64,000 bases of DNA. Origin: Vandiemenella viatica. Lineage: Eukaryota; Arthropoda; Insecta; Orthoptera; Morabidae. The stretch spans positions 282,907,930-282,971,929 of the forward strand of contig JARYHS010008074.1 in assembly GCA_031002005.1 (NCBI GenBank), given 5' to 3'. Made by a program: the position numbers and the translations under genes. Shown in pieces: positions 1-10,064 of the stretch (positions within the stretch are counted from its first letter, which is position 1; every line of letters starts with the position of its first letter). The notes under the pieces were generated by a model that saw only the letters and a list, made by a program, of their open reading frames with translations, was not told the DNA's origin and did no database searches.

Positions 1-59
1 GTATAAAACTGGTGATACACGATAACCAAACACAGTAAATCAAATTAGGTACACCAAGG

Positions 60-790
60 AAGAGATGAGAATAGTCCCTGAAGCTGGAATAGGTCAACAG
101 GCATAATCCTCGTATGAGAAAAAGAAGAAGGTGATTGTGATGAAGGTTATATACCAATCTCTGCAAACCATCTACAAATTCTGCAAAAAGTACTTGGCCA
201 TCTGTAAACAGTAATGTTTTTGGATTGGTCTGACTGTCTATCTTGATTCTGCCATGGGGTTATTGTCATCAGTGACTAATGATTCTGTTTATATGTATAT
301 ACATGTTGAAGTGGCAATAGGTAACATCCTTCTTTCACTCCTTGTTTTGTGGATTTCTATTCTAATAGCTGCTGTCCAGTTCTGATTGCAATCTCATTCT
401 GGCAGTATACATTTTGAATTGTTTTTATAATATGTGGTGGGATGTTACTTTCTGCCAGGATCTGTCAATGTCTCCTTCTGTTGATTGCATCAAAAGCTTT
501 TTTTCAATAAATATCAGGTGTATTTCCAGATTGAACTTTTCCCTTTCCTCATCTTAAGTGTAAAATAGCAATCTGTGCATGAAATACATTTGCAGAATCT
601 TCTTTTCCAAGGAGTGGTCCATATTTTTTTTTTTTTATCTAATGACGCTGCAATAGATTTTATAACTGGTGTTGAGCAAGCTTATTCCTCTGGAGTTATT
701 ACAATTTCTGACCTCGCCTTATTTATGATCGGGATGACAGTTGCCCTCTGCCAGCTTTGCAGCAGGTATTCTCCTCGCTTGATCCTGGTT
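60..790 (-). pseudogene. RTE-like LINE reverse transcriptase remnant
   Basis: Read on the minus strand, frames around 790-480 give NCNNSRGISLLNTSYKI, then KKAFDAINRRR and GVKEGCYLLPL. These are the fingers motif, the A-box and the B-box of a non-LTR reverse transcriptase of the RTE type. Further down, a degraded catalytic box can be read near 200-260. There are many stops and frameshifts, so this is a dead fragment. Its upstream edge meets piggyBac sequence near position 765. The superfamily is fairly sure; the clade is inferred from the spacing and wording of the motifs. Confidence 0.6.
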
Positions 791-1710
791 TCTATATACT
801 GTCTGAAGTCTGACATGCAAAAACATCACTGACTCTTCTAGTGATAATATTTTGCAGGGTAGTAAACATCCGTAATTTTTTCTGTCAATATTTTGCAAAG
901 CCTTACATCTGGCTTTGATTCTGCCTTCCCTGGATTCATTGCAAAATGTAAGCATCACCAAATCAACAAAACTCTGCTGTGGCTCTGCATTCATAGAAAA
1001 TGACTGAATGTCTTTTTTCCATTAGTCCTGTATGCCACTCAAAGGAATAGTGCCCATGTTTAATAATAAATAATAAAAAAATTGTTCTCATTTCACCCAT
1101 TGTCATCTTTCCATTAAAAAATTCTTGAACTTCATTTTCTTCCTGAAGACAAATCAATCTTTTTTGTTTGTTTGTTGTGAAACTAGTTCATAAATATGTA
1201 ATCCACTAAAAGGTTCAAATAACCTGATGGAGTAATTCTATCTGGTAACAACAACAACTGGCATCAGTTTACAAATGGAACTTTCTGATGCACTGTTGGT
1301 GGAGTATTTGACAAAGTTGCTTTAGAATCTGAGTCAGAGACTTGTTGCCTGATGATCTAGCTCAGTTTCAGGGTCACTCACATCATTTTCAGCTAATGCC
1401 AATGAACTCACCTATGTTAGCTTCATTTTCTTCTTCTGAGAAATCACACCATCCGGCCAGTCTTTTGTCTTCACTAAGTAAAGACATATCACAGTCCAAA
1501 TCACACAATATTGTTTCCAACCATTCTGCAGTGATGGAGATTCGTATTTTTTTTTTTACATGTTTTGACAATTTCACACCATATGAAATGAGACAAGTAT
1601 AGTAATTACACTTTATAACACAAGAAGATACGTTTATGTGCACATAGATCTGACCTACTACTGGAACGTGTAAACATGTGTTGCAACAGTGCATTAATAA
1701 CATCACGTGC
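765..1710 (-). pseudogene. piggyBac-like transposase remnant
   Basis: The minus-strand frames contain an acidic N-terminal stretch (DFSEEENEANIGEF, about 1400-1450). A block follows that resembles the start of the piggyBac DDE domain: a short hydrophobic helix, an aspartate-tyrosine-tryptophan-like step, and then a REYI/RQYI-type segment near 770-830. Several frameshifts and stops break it. PiggyBac transposases cut and paste DNA at TTAA sites, but no terminal repeats or TTAA flanks were identified here. The match is by motif order only. Another DDE superfamily is possible but less likely. Confidence 0.45.
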
Positions 1711-1735
1711 TGTTTTACATATTACTAGACCACCC

Positions 1736-3080
1736 ATGCGAAAATTTCGCGGAAAAAAAATTCGGTGAAAAGTGAGGTTGAATATGATGACACCAAAGCT
1801 GAGTCATTACTCTTCATACTCCTACTTCATTTATCGATTTTGGTTGTATATCCAGGGAGATAAATGGCTAGAGACACAAAAAACACATTTTAGAAAAATT
1901 GACATTTTTGTCCTTTAAGGGTCGAATTATGAAAAATTCCTATCTTAAATTATAATGTTACCACGGCGGAGACCTTAATCTTTAGTATGATACCTCATTT
2001 ATCTATATCGGTTGGATATCAAGTGAGATAAATGGCACGTGACACAAAAATGCGTTATAGAAGCATTTATACTTTTTCCATTTAAGGGTTGAATTCCAAA
2101 AACATTCTTTCTTAAAATATGATGTCACCAAATCTGAGACATTACTCCTCATAATCTTACTTGATTTTTCGATTTTGGTTAGATATCCAATGAGATAAAT
2201 TGCTTAAGACACAAAAAACGAATTTTAGAAAAATTAACATTTTTGCGCTTTAAGGGTCGAATTACAAAAAATTCCTCTTTTAAGATATAATGTTACCATG
2301 GCGGAGACCTTATTCTTTAATATGATACCTCATTTATGTATATCGGTTAGATATTAAGGGAGATAAATCGCTCGTGACACAAAAATGCATTTTAGAAAAA
2401 TTTATACTTTTTCCCTTTAAGGGCTGAATTCCAAATACATTATTTCTTAAAATATGATTTCACAAAGCTGAGACATTACTCCTTATAATCCTACTTCATT
2501 TATCGATTTTTGTTAAATATCCAGGGAGATAAATGGCTCGAGATACAAAAAACGCACTTTAGAAAAATTAACTTTTTTGCCCTTTAAGGGTCGAATTACG
2601 AAAAATTCCTTTCTTAAAATATAGTGTTACCACGGTGGAGACCTTAGTCTTTAATATGATGCCTCATTTATCTATATCGGTTAGATATTAAGGGAAATAA
2701 ATCGCTCGTGACACAATAACGAATTGCAAAAATATTGATCCTTTTGCCCTTTAAGGGTCGTATTCCGAAAAATTTCTGGCTCAATATATGACGTCACTAA
2801 AGCGGAAATCTTAATCTTTAAAATGATACTTCATTAAACGATTTCAGATCGATATCCAGGGATATAAATGACTTGTAACACAGAAAACAGCATTTTAGAA
2901 ATATTGACATTTTTGCCCTTTAAGGGTCGAATTCAGAAAATTCCTTTCTTATAATGTGATGTGCCCAAATTGGGGACCATAAGCTTTAAAATGACACCTC
3001 ATTCATTGATTTCGGTTAAGTATGAAGGAAGATACAGGCTTGTGACAAAAAAATACCTTACAGAAATAATATATATGATT
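1736..3080. repeat. ~168-bp tandem satellite with A/B dimer structure
   Basis: The word TTTAAGGG recurs at 1914, 2081, 2249, 2416, 2583, 2750 and 2919, a spacing of 167-169 bases. Around it the monomers fall into two alternating types. Type A has ATTTATCGATTTTGGTT and a CCTTTAAGGGTCGAATTA core. Type B has ATTTATCTATATCGGTTAG and a TTAAGGGCTGAATTCCAA core. Monomers 1-5 run A-B-A-B-A, so the higher-order unit is about 335 bases. The last two copies are more diverged and fade out by about 3080. No coding signal explains the array. Confidence 0.9.
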
Positions 3081-3407
3081 ATTGCTGCCATATTGTTGGT
3101 TCTGGCACAGTGGTTCAGTCAACTTATGAAACTGCATTCACATTGTAAATTGACTTATTTATACTATAATAAAGTGATAAGAACAGCTGTGTTCACATGT
3201 TCACTTTCACTTTGAACTTAACAAATACTCGCCTTTACAGACAAGACTTGCAGTGGACATCTAAAGACGTCATCAACATTGAGGTAAAGCATCAGCATTA
3301 TGTCTATAGACGTCATCTACAGCAAAAGGGTTAGAAAGGTCCATGTGGATGCCATCCTCACCAGGAGATCTGTTACTTCAGGATTTAACCTGTAATTCTA
3401 ACTTTTT

Positions 3408-4700
3408 ATAGTGAACTAGGAGATACCCGCGACTTCGTATGTGTGGATTAAGAATTTCTTTGCCAGAATTGAATATAGAAAGTTGTTGGTAACGAAGGAT
3501 TGGTCCCAAACAACACCGAGTAGGCATAATATGACAGGAAAGTCATTCTACCGTCGAACCTTTCTCTTGAAGAGAATCAATTTCCAATATATTTAAAAAC
3601 AGAAAAACAAACGAAAGTGAGGGGATGTGGGGGGGGGGGGGGGTTAACTAAGGGCGGGTTTATTTCAGATTGGTCTTATCTTCTTTCTTCAGCATGAGCA
3701 TCCAATACTTGGGTTCCAATAACTTTAGCTGCTCTTGCTCTGCTAGACCTACAACTTAGGCCAGTTTATGCCCGCAAAGCATGTAAAAAAAGAAGGCAAA
3801 ATAAACTGGCGCCAGAAACATTTAAGCAGACACAAAGTAATAGGACAGACAATATCTACATCTACACTAAATAATACATTTTTTTTCTCTAAACGAAATT
3901 TATTAACAAATTATACACTAACATAATGCACAAGAAGCACACCTTGAGCAACCGACGTAACATCACAGACTAACACATACATCCGTTTCTTTGTCACCAT
4001 TTGATAAGTTCTCAAAATTTCGTTACTACAACAGTTAATCATACCAAAAAAAAAAAATGTCCTGTGCCCTCCCTACAGATTTTCTTGTCAAATTCCGTCA
4101 ATATCGGTACAGGCATTTAGTCATCAAAACGTAACAAAAAGATAGAGACTTACTTTCGCATTTATAGTATTATTACTGCAAACCACACAAACACTGACTG
4201 CAAATCACCCTTGAGCGATCAATATAACGTAAAAAAAAGTGTACACCTACAGCATTGCAAGACTACCTATGATTTGCCTCGCATTGCACCCCTAAATTTG
4301 TGATATCTACAGTTTAACATTCAATCCAAATAACCAACGGTCCAGGCGTGACACTTATGATCAAAAACAATTTTTAAAAATCTTTGCCTTCACGGAGATT
4401 TGAACTGGAGATCACGATCCAAACATCAGTAAGCAAGCGCTTTAACCACTGAGCTACCCGACCGCTGTAACGAAAGGCAATACTGAGACCTAGACATTCA
4501 ACTTGTCTGTCTATCGCTGTTCGGTAATTTTTCGAAATTATAAGACAACATGTATTATTTATACAGATAATTTTTCAACCAAATGTAGACAGTACTTTTC
4601 TCTTTGTTTCAAAGGATAAGTGTGCGAAGTTTCATCGAGATCGGATAAAAACTGTGGATTTGTATGAAGAACAAACAAACATATATATATATATATATGG
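3408..4700. repeat. Composite interspersed repeat ending in RTE-like (AT)n tail
   Basis: The block opens with AGATACCCGCGACTTCGTAT. It ends with a tail typical of RTE-mobilised repeats: GAAGTTTCATCGAGATCGG, then AACAAACAAACATATATAT, finishing as an (AT)n run at 4680-4699. It holds a poly-G run (3631-3643) and a reverse-strand tRNA-like segment. No open frame was recognised. The outer limits are estimated from these end signatures, and the block may be two overlapping repeats rather than one. Confidence 0.45.
4380..4470 (-). repeat. tRNA-derived SINE head (pol III box A and box B)
   Basis: On the minus strand an A box reads TAGCTCAGTGG (plus 4446-4456). About 40 bases downstream a B-box-like AGTTCAAATCT follows (plus 4396-4406). 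The segment between resembles a decayed tRNA, and the reading continues into GTGAAGGCAAAGATTTTTA, as in tRNA-derived SINEs. The acceptor arms do not pair, so it is not a functional tRNA gene. Confidence 0.6.
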
Positions 4701-5082
4701 ATATCACCTGGGCTGTTAGTCTATGATAGGGATATCACCCTTTATCTATTTTCTGCTTGATTTTGGGTCCATAGCTGTTGGAAATATTGTAACCAGGTCG
4801 TTAATCACTTGAATGTATGAATCACAGCTTACTTTTCTGTTTAACCTTTTAATAATTTTCAATGCTGTGGGTGATAGTCTCATCACATCTCCTTCTAGAT
4901 TGTTGATGAAATGGTCCAGTTGTTCTCTGTTCCTTTTTCAAGTTTCTCTTTTAACAATCGCTCCTTTCCCCTTATGATCAGTTAAATCCTCTGATTTATT
5001 TGTTACCAAATATCTCTTAGACACATTTCTCTTGTCCTCAATAACTCTTGATTTCAACATACCACACTCTTAATCCTATTTT

Positions 5083-5337
5083 ACCGAGCGTGGTGGTGTA
5101 ACGGATAGCGTTCTGGCCTCGCATTCGGGAGGACGGCGGTTCGAATCCCCGTCCGGGCAGCCAGATTTGGGTTTTCCATGGTTTCCCCAAATCACTCCAG
5201 GCGAATGCCGGGATGCTTCCTTCAAAAGGCCATGGCCGAATTCCTTCCCATTCCTTGCCCCCATCCTTTCCCGTCTCTAAAGACCACGTTGTTAAAAAGG
5301 GACGTTAAACTGTTACCAAAAAAAAAAAAAAAAAAAA
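5083..5337 (+). mobile_element. tRNA-derived SINE, complete, with 13-bp TSD
   Basis: The element begins ACCGAGCGTGGTGGTGTAAC. It has a tRNA-like head with B box GGTTCGAATCC, a body containing CCAAATCACTCCAGGCGAAT and GGCCATGGCCGAATTCC, and a poly-A tail. It is flanked by the identical 13-mer TTAATCCTATTTT at 5070-5082 and 5338-5350, a target-site duplication typical of L1-type target-primed insertion. A second full copy lies at 40106-40375. SINEs carry no protein and depend on a partner LINE. Confidence 0.95.
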
Positions 5338-5350
5338 TTAATCCTATTTT

Positions 5351-6250
5351 CTATTCCAATCAAACCTGCTAAGAAGGTGGCTAAAGATGGGTTTATGAAG
5401 AGTATTGTCAGTGCAGGGGGACCATTGACTGATGCATCTGGATTTTCTATGGTTATGTTAGAAAACTTAAGTGGAAAAGATGGTGTTGAGATGCATATGG
5501 ATGAGGATGGAGAAGAAGCTACTGAGGCAGAGATTTTAAGTATCTGGTTTAGTGAGAGCATTAGGGACAATGAATCAGAAATGGGAGGGTCTAAATCGTA
5601 GAATGAACTTAACAACACAATTAGAAATGAGCAGACCAAAAAATTTGAATTTCATCCTGAGTATATCATGAAAGAAATAAGAAAGCTGAAAAAATATTAA
5701 GGGGCTTTTGTAGATAATATTAATACAGGTATCTGAAAGATAGTCATGAAGTATTATTTAAATTGAGTATGGATACTTGCTGCTTACCACAGGACTGAAA
5801 AAGTGCGATAATAGTGCCGGTACATAAAGGAGAGGTGAGAAATAGAGTCGAAAATTATAGGCCAATCAGTTTGACATCAGTGGTAGATAAATTAATGGAG
5901 AGATTGATAAGCAACCACATCAGAAATATACGTGAGGAGTGTAAGTGGTTTTCAAGTAGGCAACATGGCTTTAGGCAAGAATTTTCATGTGAATCTCTGT
6001 TGGTGAGATGTATGCAAGATATTTCAGGTGAAATGGATAAGGGAGGCCAAATTGACAGTGTAGCACTAATTTTTTAAATGCTTTTGACAGAGTGAGCCAT
6101 AAAATGGTAGTAAATAAGGTGAAAACTATTGGAGTGGATGAGAAAGAGATTAGCTTGATGGAAGAATTTTTAAAGGTAGAAAACAGAAAGTTAGGGTAGG
6201 AAATGCAATATCAAAAGAAGTGGAAGTAAAAATGGGAGTGCCACAGGGGC
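5351..6250 (+). pseudogene. LINE-A ORF2, N-terminal and RT fingers
   Basis: The plus-strand reading gives a linker (KKVAKDGFMKSIVSAGG, from about 5365), then ENYRPISLTSVVDKLMER (about 5840-5900), RQHGFRQEFSCES, NAFDRVSHK and GVPQGP. These are the ordered blocks of a CR1/Jockey-type non-LTR reverse transcriptase. Stops and frameshifts occur, for example a stop just after VALIF. The reading breaks at GVPQGP, where mariner sequence begins, and the LINE resumes at about 6961. It lacks an intact endonuclease here and is defective. At least nine other fragments in the window appear to belong to the same family. Confidence 0.75.
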
Positions 6251-6790
6251 CGGAAAGGTGATGGCCACCGTTTTCTGGGATTCACAAGGTGTGATCTACA
6301 CCGACTACCTGGAGAAGGGCAAAACAATCACAGGGCTTTATAATGCCGAATTATTGGGTCGGTTCGACGTCGAATTGCAGAAAGAACGGTCCCATTTGGC
6401 AAAGAAAAAAGTGCTCTTCCACCATAACAATGCACCGGTTCACACCTCCGCCATCGCCACGGCCAAATTGGTTGAACTGGGCTATGAACTGCTGCTCCAT
6501 CCACCATATTCTCAAAAAATTGGGTCCCGTGCGACTTCTTTTTGTTTCCAAACTTGAAGAAGACACTTGCTGGGCAGAAATTTGAGTCGAATGAGGAGGT
6601 TATCGCCACCATGGAGTCCTACTTTGCAGATCTCCAGAAAATGTGTTTTTCAGATGGGTTAAAGAAGTTGGAGCATCGTAGGGTCAAGTGAATCGAGCTA
6701 AAAGGAGACTATGTTGAGAAATAAATTGCCAGTTTTCCAAAATTTTCGTTTTTTGCTTTTGTAGGTTAAGTACTTACCGGACCTCCCTCG
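6250..6790 (+). mobile_element. 5'-truncated mariner transposase and 3' TIR
   Basis: The frame from 6258 reads MATVFWDSQGVIYTDYLEKG, a hallmark of mariner transposases. It continues to FHHNNAPVHTSAIATAKL, the block holding the second catalytic aspartate region, before a frameshift near 6515. The terminal repeat CTTACCGGACCTCCCTCG ends at 6790 and is followed by TA. The 5' half, with the DNA-binding domain and left TIR, is missing. The element sits exactly where LINE-A breaks. Confidence 0.85.
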
Positions 6791-6792
6791 TA

Positions 6793-6960
6793 ATAAGTTT
6801 GCAAACCCAATGAAAATTTTAAAATAGATTCATCGCTGATGATGCCTTGACGAGAGGTGAAACACGTATGACAATAAAGCTACAAATACAGTTGCATTGG
6901 CATCATTTTATCATTTAATTTACTGAGCAACTGCGGAAAAATGGCCTACAACAGCACTGC
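6793..6960 (+). repeat. Penelope-like terminal repeat fragment (family P1)
   Basis: The stretch contains a hammerhead-like core (6836-6863), followed by an AATAAAG motif, CAGTTGCATTGGC, then GAGCAACTGCGG and AATGGCCTACAA. The same succession is present at 30875-31130: CAGTTGTATTGGC, AAGCAACTGTGG, AATGGCCTGCAA. The two are therefore copies of one repeat family. Assignment to Penelope-like elements rests on the hammerhead-like core and on the GIY-YIG coding remnant near the second copy. Confidence 0.5.
6836..6863 (+). ncRNA. Hammerhead-ribozyme-like core
   Basis: CTGATGA (6836-6842) is an exact match to the conserved hammerhead CUGANGA box. It is followed by GCCT-loop-AGGT, which can form a 4-bp stem II, and then by GAAAC (6859-6863), the second conserved box. 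The expected cleavage triplet after a short stem III is not canonical here (GAC where GUH is expected), so activity is doubtful. Hammerhead motifs are known from Penelope-like elements, which agrees with the context. Confidence 0.45.
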
Positions 6961-7700
6961 AAAAAATGAAAGGTTGGTTATGATTATAAGTGGAAAAAGA
7001 ATTGCTTGTTGCAGACTTGAAATGTAAATATCTTGGCCTTACATTTGGTAACAAACTTATCTGGGCAGGACACATTGGACAGGTGGTAGGAAAAGGTTTC
7101 AAAACTCTGCACATGTTGGAGAGAGTATTGAGGGAATGTACGAGAGAAGTAAGGGAATTGGGCTACAAAACTTTGGTCAGACCATTGCTAGAATATGGTA
7201 ATATAGTATGGGACCCACGTATTGAGTATCAAATACAAGAGTTAGAGAGGGTGCAAAAAAGGGCTGCTAGATTTGTTTCTGGAAATTATCGCAGAATGCA
7301 ATCAGTAACAGATCTGATAAAAGAGCTGGAATGGGATTCATTGCATGACATAAGGAGGGTAAAGAGGGTAACGGGAGTGTACAAGGTATATATTGGTGAT
7401 GAGGCATGGAAAAAATATTGTTGTAAGAATGAAAAGTAATGCATGGAAGCTAAAAGATGACCATGACAACAAGCTGGCACTCGATTTTAGGTGCAAAGAT
7501 GCAGGAAGAGTCTTTTTTAGGTAGGGTGTCAGGGATTTGAATAAGTTATCAAAAGAAATTATGTATAATTTACCAAAATCGTTAAAAGAATTTAAAAATG
7601 AAAGTTTATATAGTGCAAATGTAGGTTGGTACAGGAAAGGGGTAAGATGAATTTGTTGGAAATTGCCACTGGAGCGAGCGCTCCATTGCAATTTTAATTA
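6961..7700 (+). pseudogene. LINE-A ORF2 C-terminal domain and 3' end
   Basis: A 149-codon open frame (6990-7439) reads KYLGLTFGNKLIWAGHIGQ, then LVRPLLEYGNIVWDP and RVQKRAARFVSGNY. This is the thumb and C-terminal region shared by CR1/Jockey-like LINEs. A frameshift leads on to a VRDLNKLSKEI-like end at about 7525-7560. The element finishes with a conserved stem-loop (7660-7694) and an AATTAAA tail. Roughly 300 bases of RT between GVPQGP and this part are absent, having been lost with the mariner and P1 insertions. Confidence 0.8.
7660..7694 (+). promoter_or_regulatory. LINE-A 3' bipartite stem-loop
   Basis: AAATTGC (7660-7666) pairs with GCAATTT (7688-7694). Inside these, TGGAGCG (7670-7676) pairs with CGCTCCA (7679-7685), giving two stacked helices around a small internal loop. 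The same 3' end recurs in other LINE-A copies. A role as the recognition signal for the element's own reverse transcriptase is an inference from how other LINEs work. Confidence 0.6.
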
Positions 7701-8204
7701 AATCAAACCTGCACGGCAACATTTCCCCCTCACATGGTCAGTCAGTCAACACTATTGCTTTGGAGCCAAGAATTGAGAGTTGGATGTCTGGTTTAGACCA
7801 GTCTGTATGACTTGACTTGAGCCAAGACATGGTCAGCCATGCTTGAAAGTACTACCTTTCCCAGACATCCCATCATGCCATCTTTGAAATGTGATTTAGA
7901 TGTTTTAAAATGTTTTTGTTACAAAGTATTAAATTAAATTGTACATAATGTCACTTAGAACTCTTTAACAAAGGGTTACACCTATTTGGCTAAAAATAAT
8001 GAATATTATTAATTTATTATATAATCTTATATAAATCATCAGATCTCTGCTGGACAATGTAGCTATCAGTGAATATGATCACAACAATAATGGGGGTTTT
8101 ACTTACTCATATTGAAGTGTACCGGTTAAATGTATCTTCTTGTATCCTTTAGAATTTAATTACTAGGTAATAGAAACAAAAATACTGCCTTGAGGCACTG
8201 AAAA
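7701..8204. other. Unassigned AT-rich stretch
   Basis: No coding, terminal-repeat or RNA signal was recognised between the LINE-A end and the fold-back repeat. Confidence 0.5.
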
Positions 8205-8889
8205 TATGATAGGATAGGGAAAAAGAAAACAGATACCTGTCACTTACCACAGATGAAGGCAGGAGGGCGAGACAAACACATAAAAACACAAATAAATAAA
8301 TAAATAAATTGCACAATATTTCAACATGAGTCTTAATCATGTGAACGGTGAAACATATGGCAGGGGGAAAGATGTGGTCACATCCCAACCCGCCACATGA
8401 ATCAGATCTATTAGTGGAGGTTTGCACTTGGAACACTCACAATAATCTTTCCATCTTCTGGAAAAGAAAATTCTCTTGGATTGTTGGCAAACAGAATTTG
8501 TTCCTAGGGTTGTTTACCAGGAGGCTCTGAGAAACTGCAAACTGTTTCCCCACTTTTAGTCACCTTTACCCAATACCATTTACAAATAAATTTTACTCCC
8601 CAAGCAGGAAATATATGGTCCTTCAACATTGCTATGTGTGTTTCTGAATTTGTGCACCATACTGCTATAAGTGCATTTTCTGCAGCTAGCCGAGGAATTG
8701 GTATCTTTAAAAGCAGGTTGGGATGTGATCACACCTTTGCCCCTGCCATATGTCTCACATGATTAAGACTCATGTCGAAATATTGTGCATTTTGGTTTTG
8801 TGTTTTGTGTTTTTGCGTGTTCGTCTTGCCCTCCTGCCTTCATCTGTGGTAAGTGATGGGTATCTATTTTTTTCCCCTATCCTATCATA
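8205..8889. repeat. Fold-back repeat with ~180-bp inverted arms (family P2)
   Basis: The left arm, 8205-8391, starts TATGATAGGATAGGG. It is the reverse complement, with scattered differences, of the right arm 8716-8889, which ends CCCCTATCCTATCATA. About 320 bases of unrelated sequence separate the arms. Each arm carries a stretch reading, on its own sense strand, ATTAAGACTCATGTCGAAAT. That resembles a degraded hammerhead core with a GAC/GTC stem II. A third, single copy of the arm lies at 11836-11990. An inverted pair of Penelope-type terminal repeats is one explanation; a fold-back transposon is another. Confidence 0.7.
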
Positions 8890-9429
8890 AATTTGATTAT
8901 TGGTCAATTATAACTCAGGGAGCAGAATTACTTTGTATATGTACATTAAACAAGTCGCAGATCTATTATATTGGTCAAGTAAAATTTCAAAGACAACCTT
9001 TAACACAAACAACTAAGATTATTATCTTAATTCCAGAGCATAAATGCCTCAGGTCGAGTCGGTATTAATATTAAAAAAACCAACACACACAAATAAACAA
9101 TCCATTTAGGAATCCTACTGTTTCTTTTGTCAGTCTCAAGTTCAGTGCTAAGTCATATGAGAACAATCTTGCACATAGAAACACTCTCCAAAACATACAC
9201 GCTTCAATGAATCAGTCTTGACGATATTTTCATCCATAAACATGACACACTCATCTCAGGAGGTCACGTGACGCGGTCACCTCTGTTTTGTCTCAGAGTG
9301 CACTAAAAGTTTTGTAAACTCTTTTCCTTTGCACAAACATAATATTAAATTGGAATATATCATCATGATACATTACAATGTGGTGGTGTGAACTTTTTTT
9401 TTAAAAAAAAAAAAAAAAAAACCCCTCTG
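8890..9429. other. Unassigned stretch with poly-T/poly-A tract
   Basis: No gene is recognised. A T-run followed by a long A-run at about 9393-9420 probably marks the end or junction of an old retroelement. Confidence 0.4.
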
Positions 9430-9840
9430 TCTGGAGTACAGTACTATATGGTACTAGAAAGAAGAAAGATTTAAGCATTTGAAATGTGATTCTATTGAAG
9501 GCTGCTGAAAATTAAGTGGACAGATAAAGTACAAAATAAGTGAGTTTTGGAAGTGATGGGCGAGTAAAGAAGTTTGTGGCAGATTCTTACAGAAAGATGA
9601 GACAGAATGGTAGATCATATTTTAAGGCATTCAGGATTATTAATTTGTTATTAGAGGGAACATTGGAAGTAAGAACTGTAGAGGAAGGCAGAAATGATAA
9701 TTTATGATGCAGATAATTGAGGAAGCGAGTAGTAAGGGGTATGTTGTGAGGAAGAGGTTGGCACTAGATAGGATTGCATCAAACCAGTGGAATCTCTTAG
9801 GGGGGGAAAATGTAGATATGATCTCAAGACTCAAAAGAAT
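9430..9840 (+). pseudogene. RTE-like LINE C-terminal remnant
   Basis: Plus-strand frames, with shifts, resemble the C-terminal tail common to RTE-type endonuclease/reverse-transcriptase proteins. They read a WTDK-like block (about 9515), a short MVDHILRH-type block (about 9610), then LMMQIIEEASSKGYVVRKRL (about 9700-9765), which matches the 'dual helix' tail seen in this group. No catalytic RT blocks remain. The call is based on wording and order only. Confidence 0.45.
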
Positions 9841-10064
9841 GCAAAGTAATTACATTTTCAAAATAAATAATACTATAGCATTATAATATAAAAAAACTGA
9901 AATCTGTTACAAACTTGTTTGAAGTGATGAGAGAAGATAAGAAATACAACTTCCAGTATATCTTACTGATGATACAAATTTGATATTGGTACTTCAGAAC
10001 TGAAATATGCCAGTAAGCCCTATCAGTTCAGTATATATATGGAGGATGAAGGATAGTGCTGAGA

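Noticed and set aside
4380..4470. A functional tRNA gene on the minus strand.
   Set aside because: A and B boxes are present but the acceptor and anticodon arms do not fold properly and the context is a SINE-like repeat.
5088..5165. A tRNA gene in the head of the SINE.
   Set aside because: The tRNA-like head lacks a paired acceptor stem and continues into the SINE body and poly-A tail.
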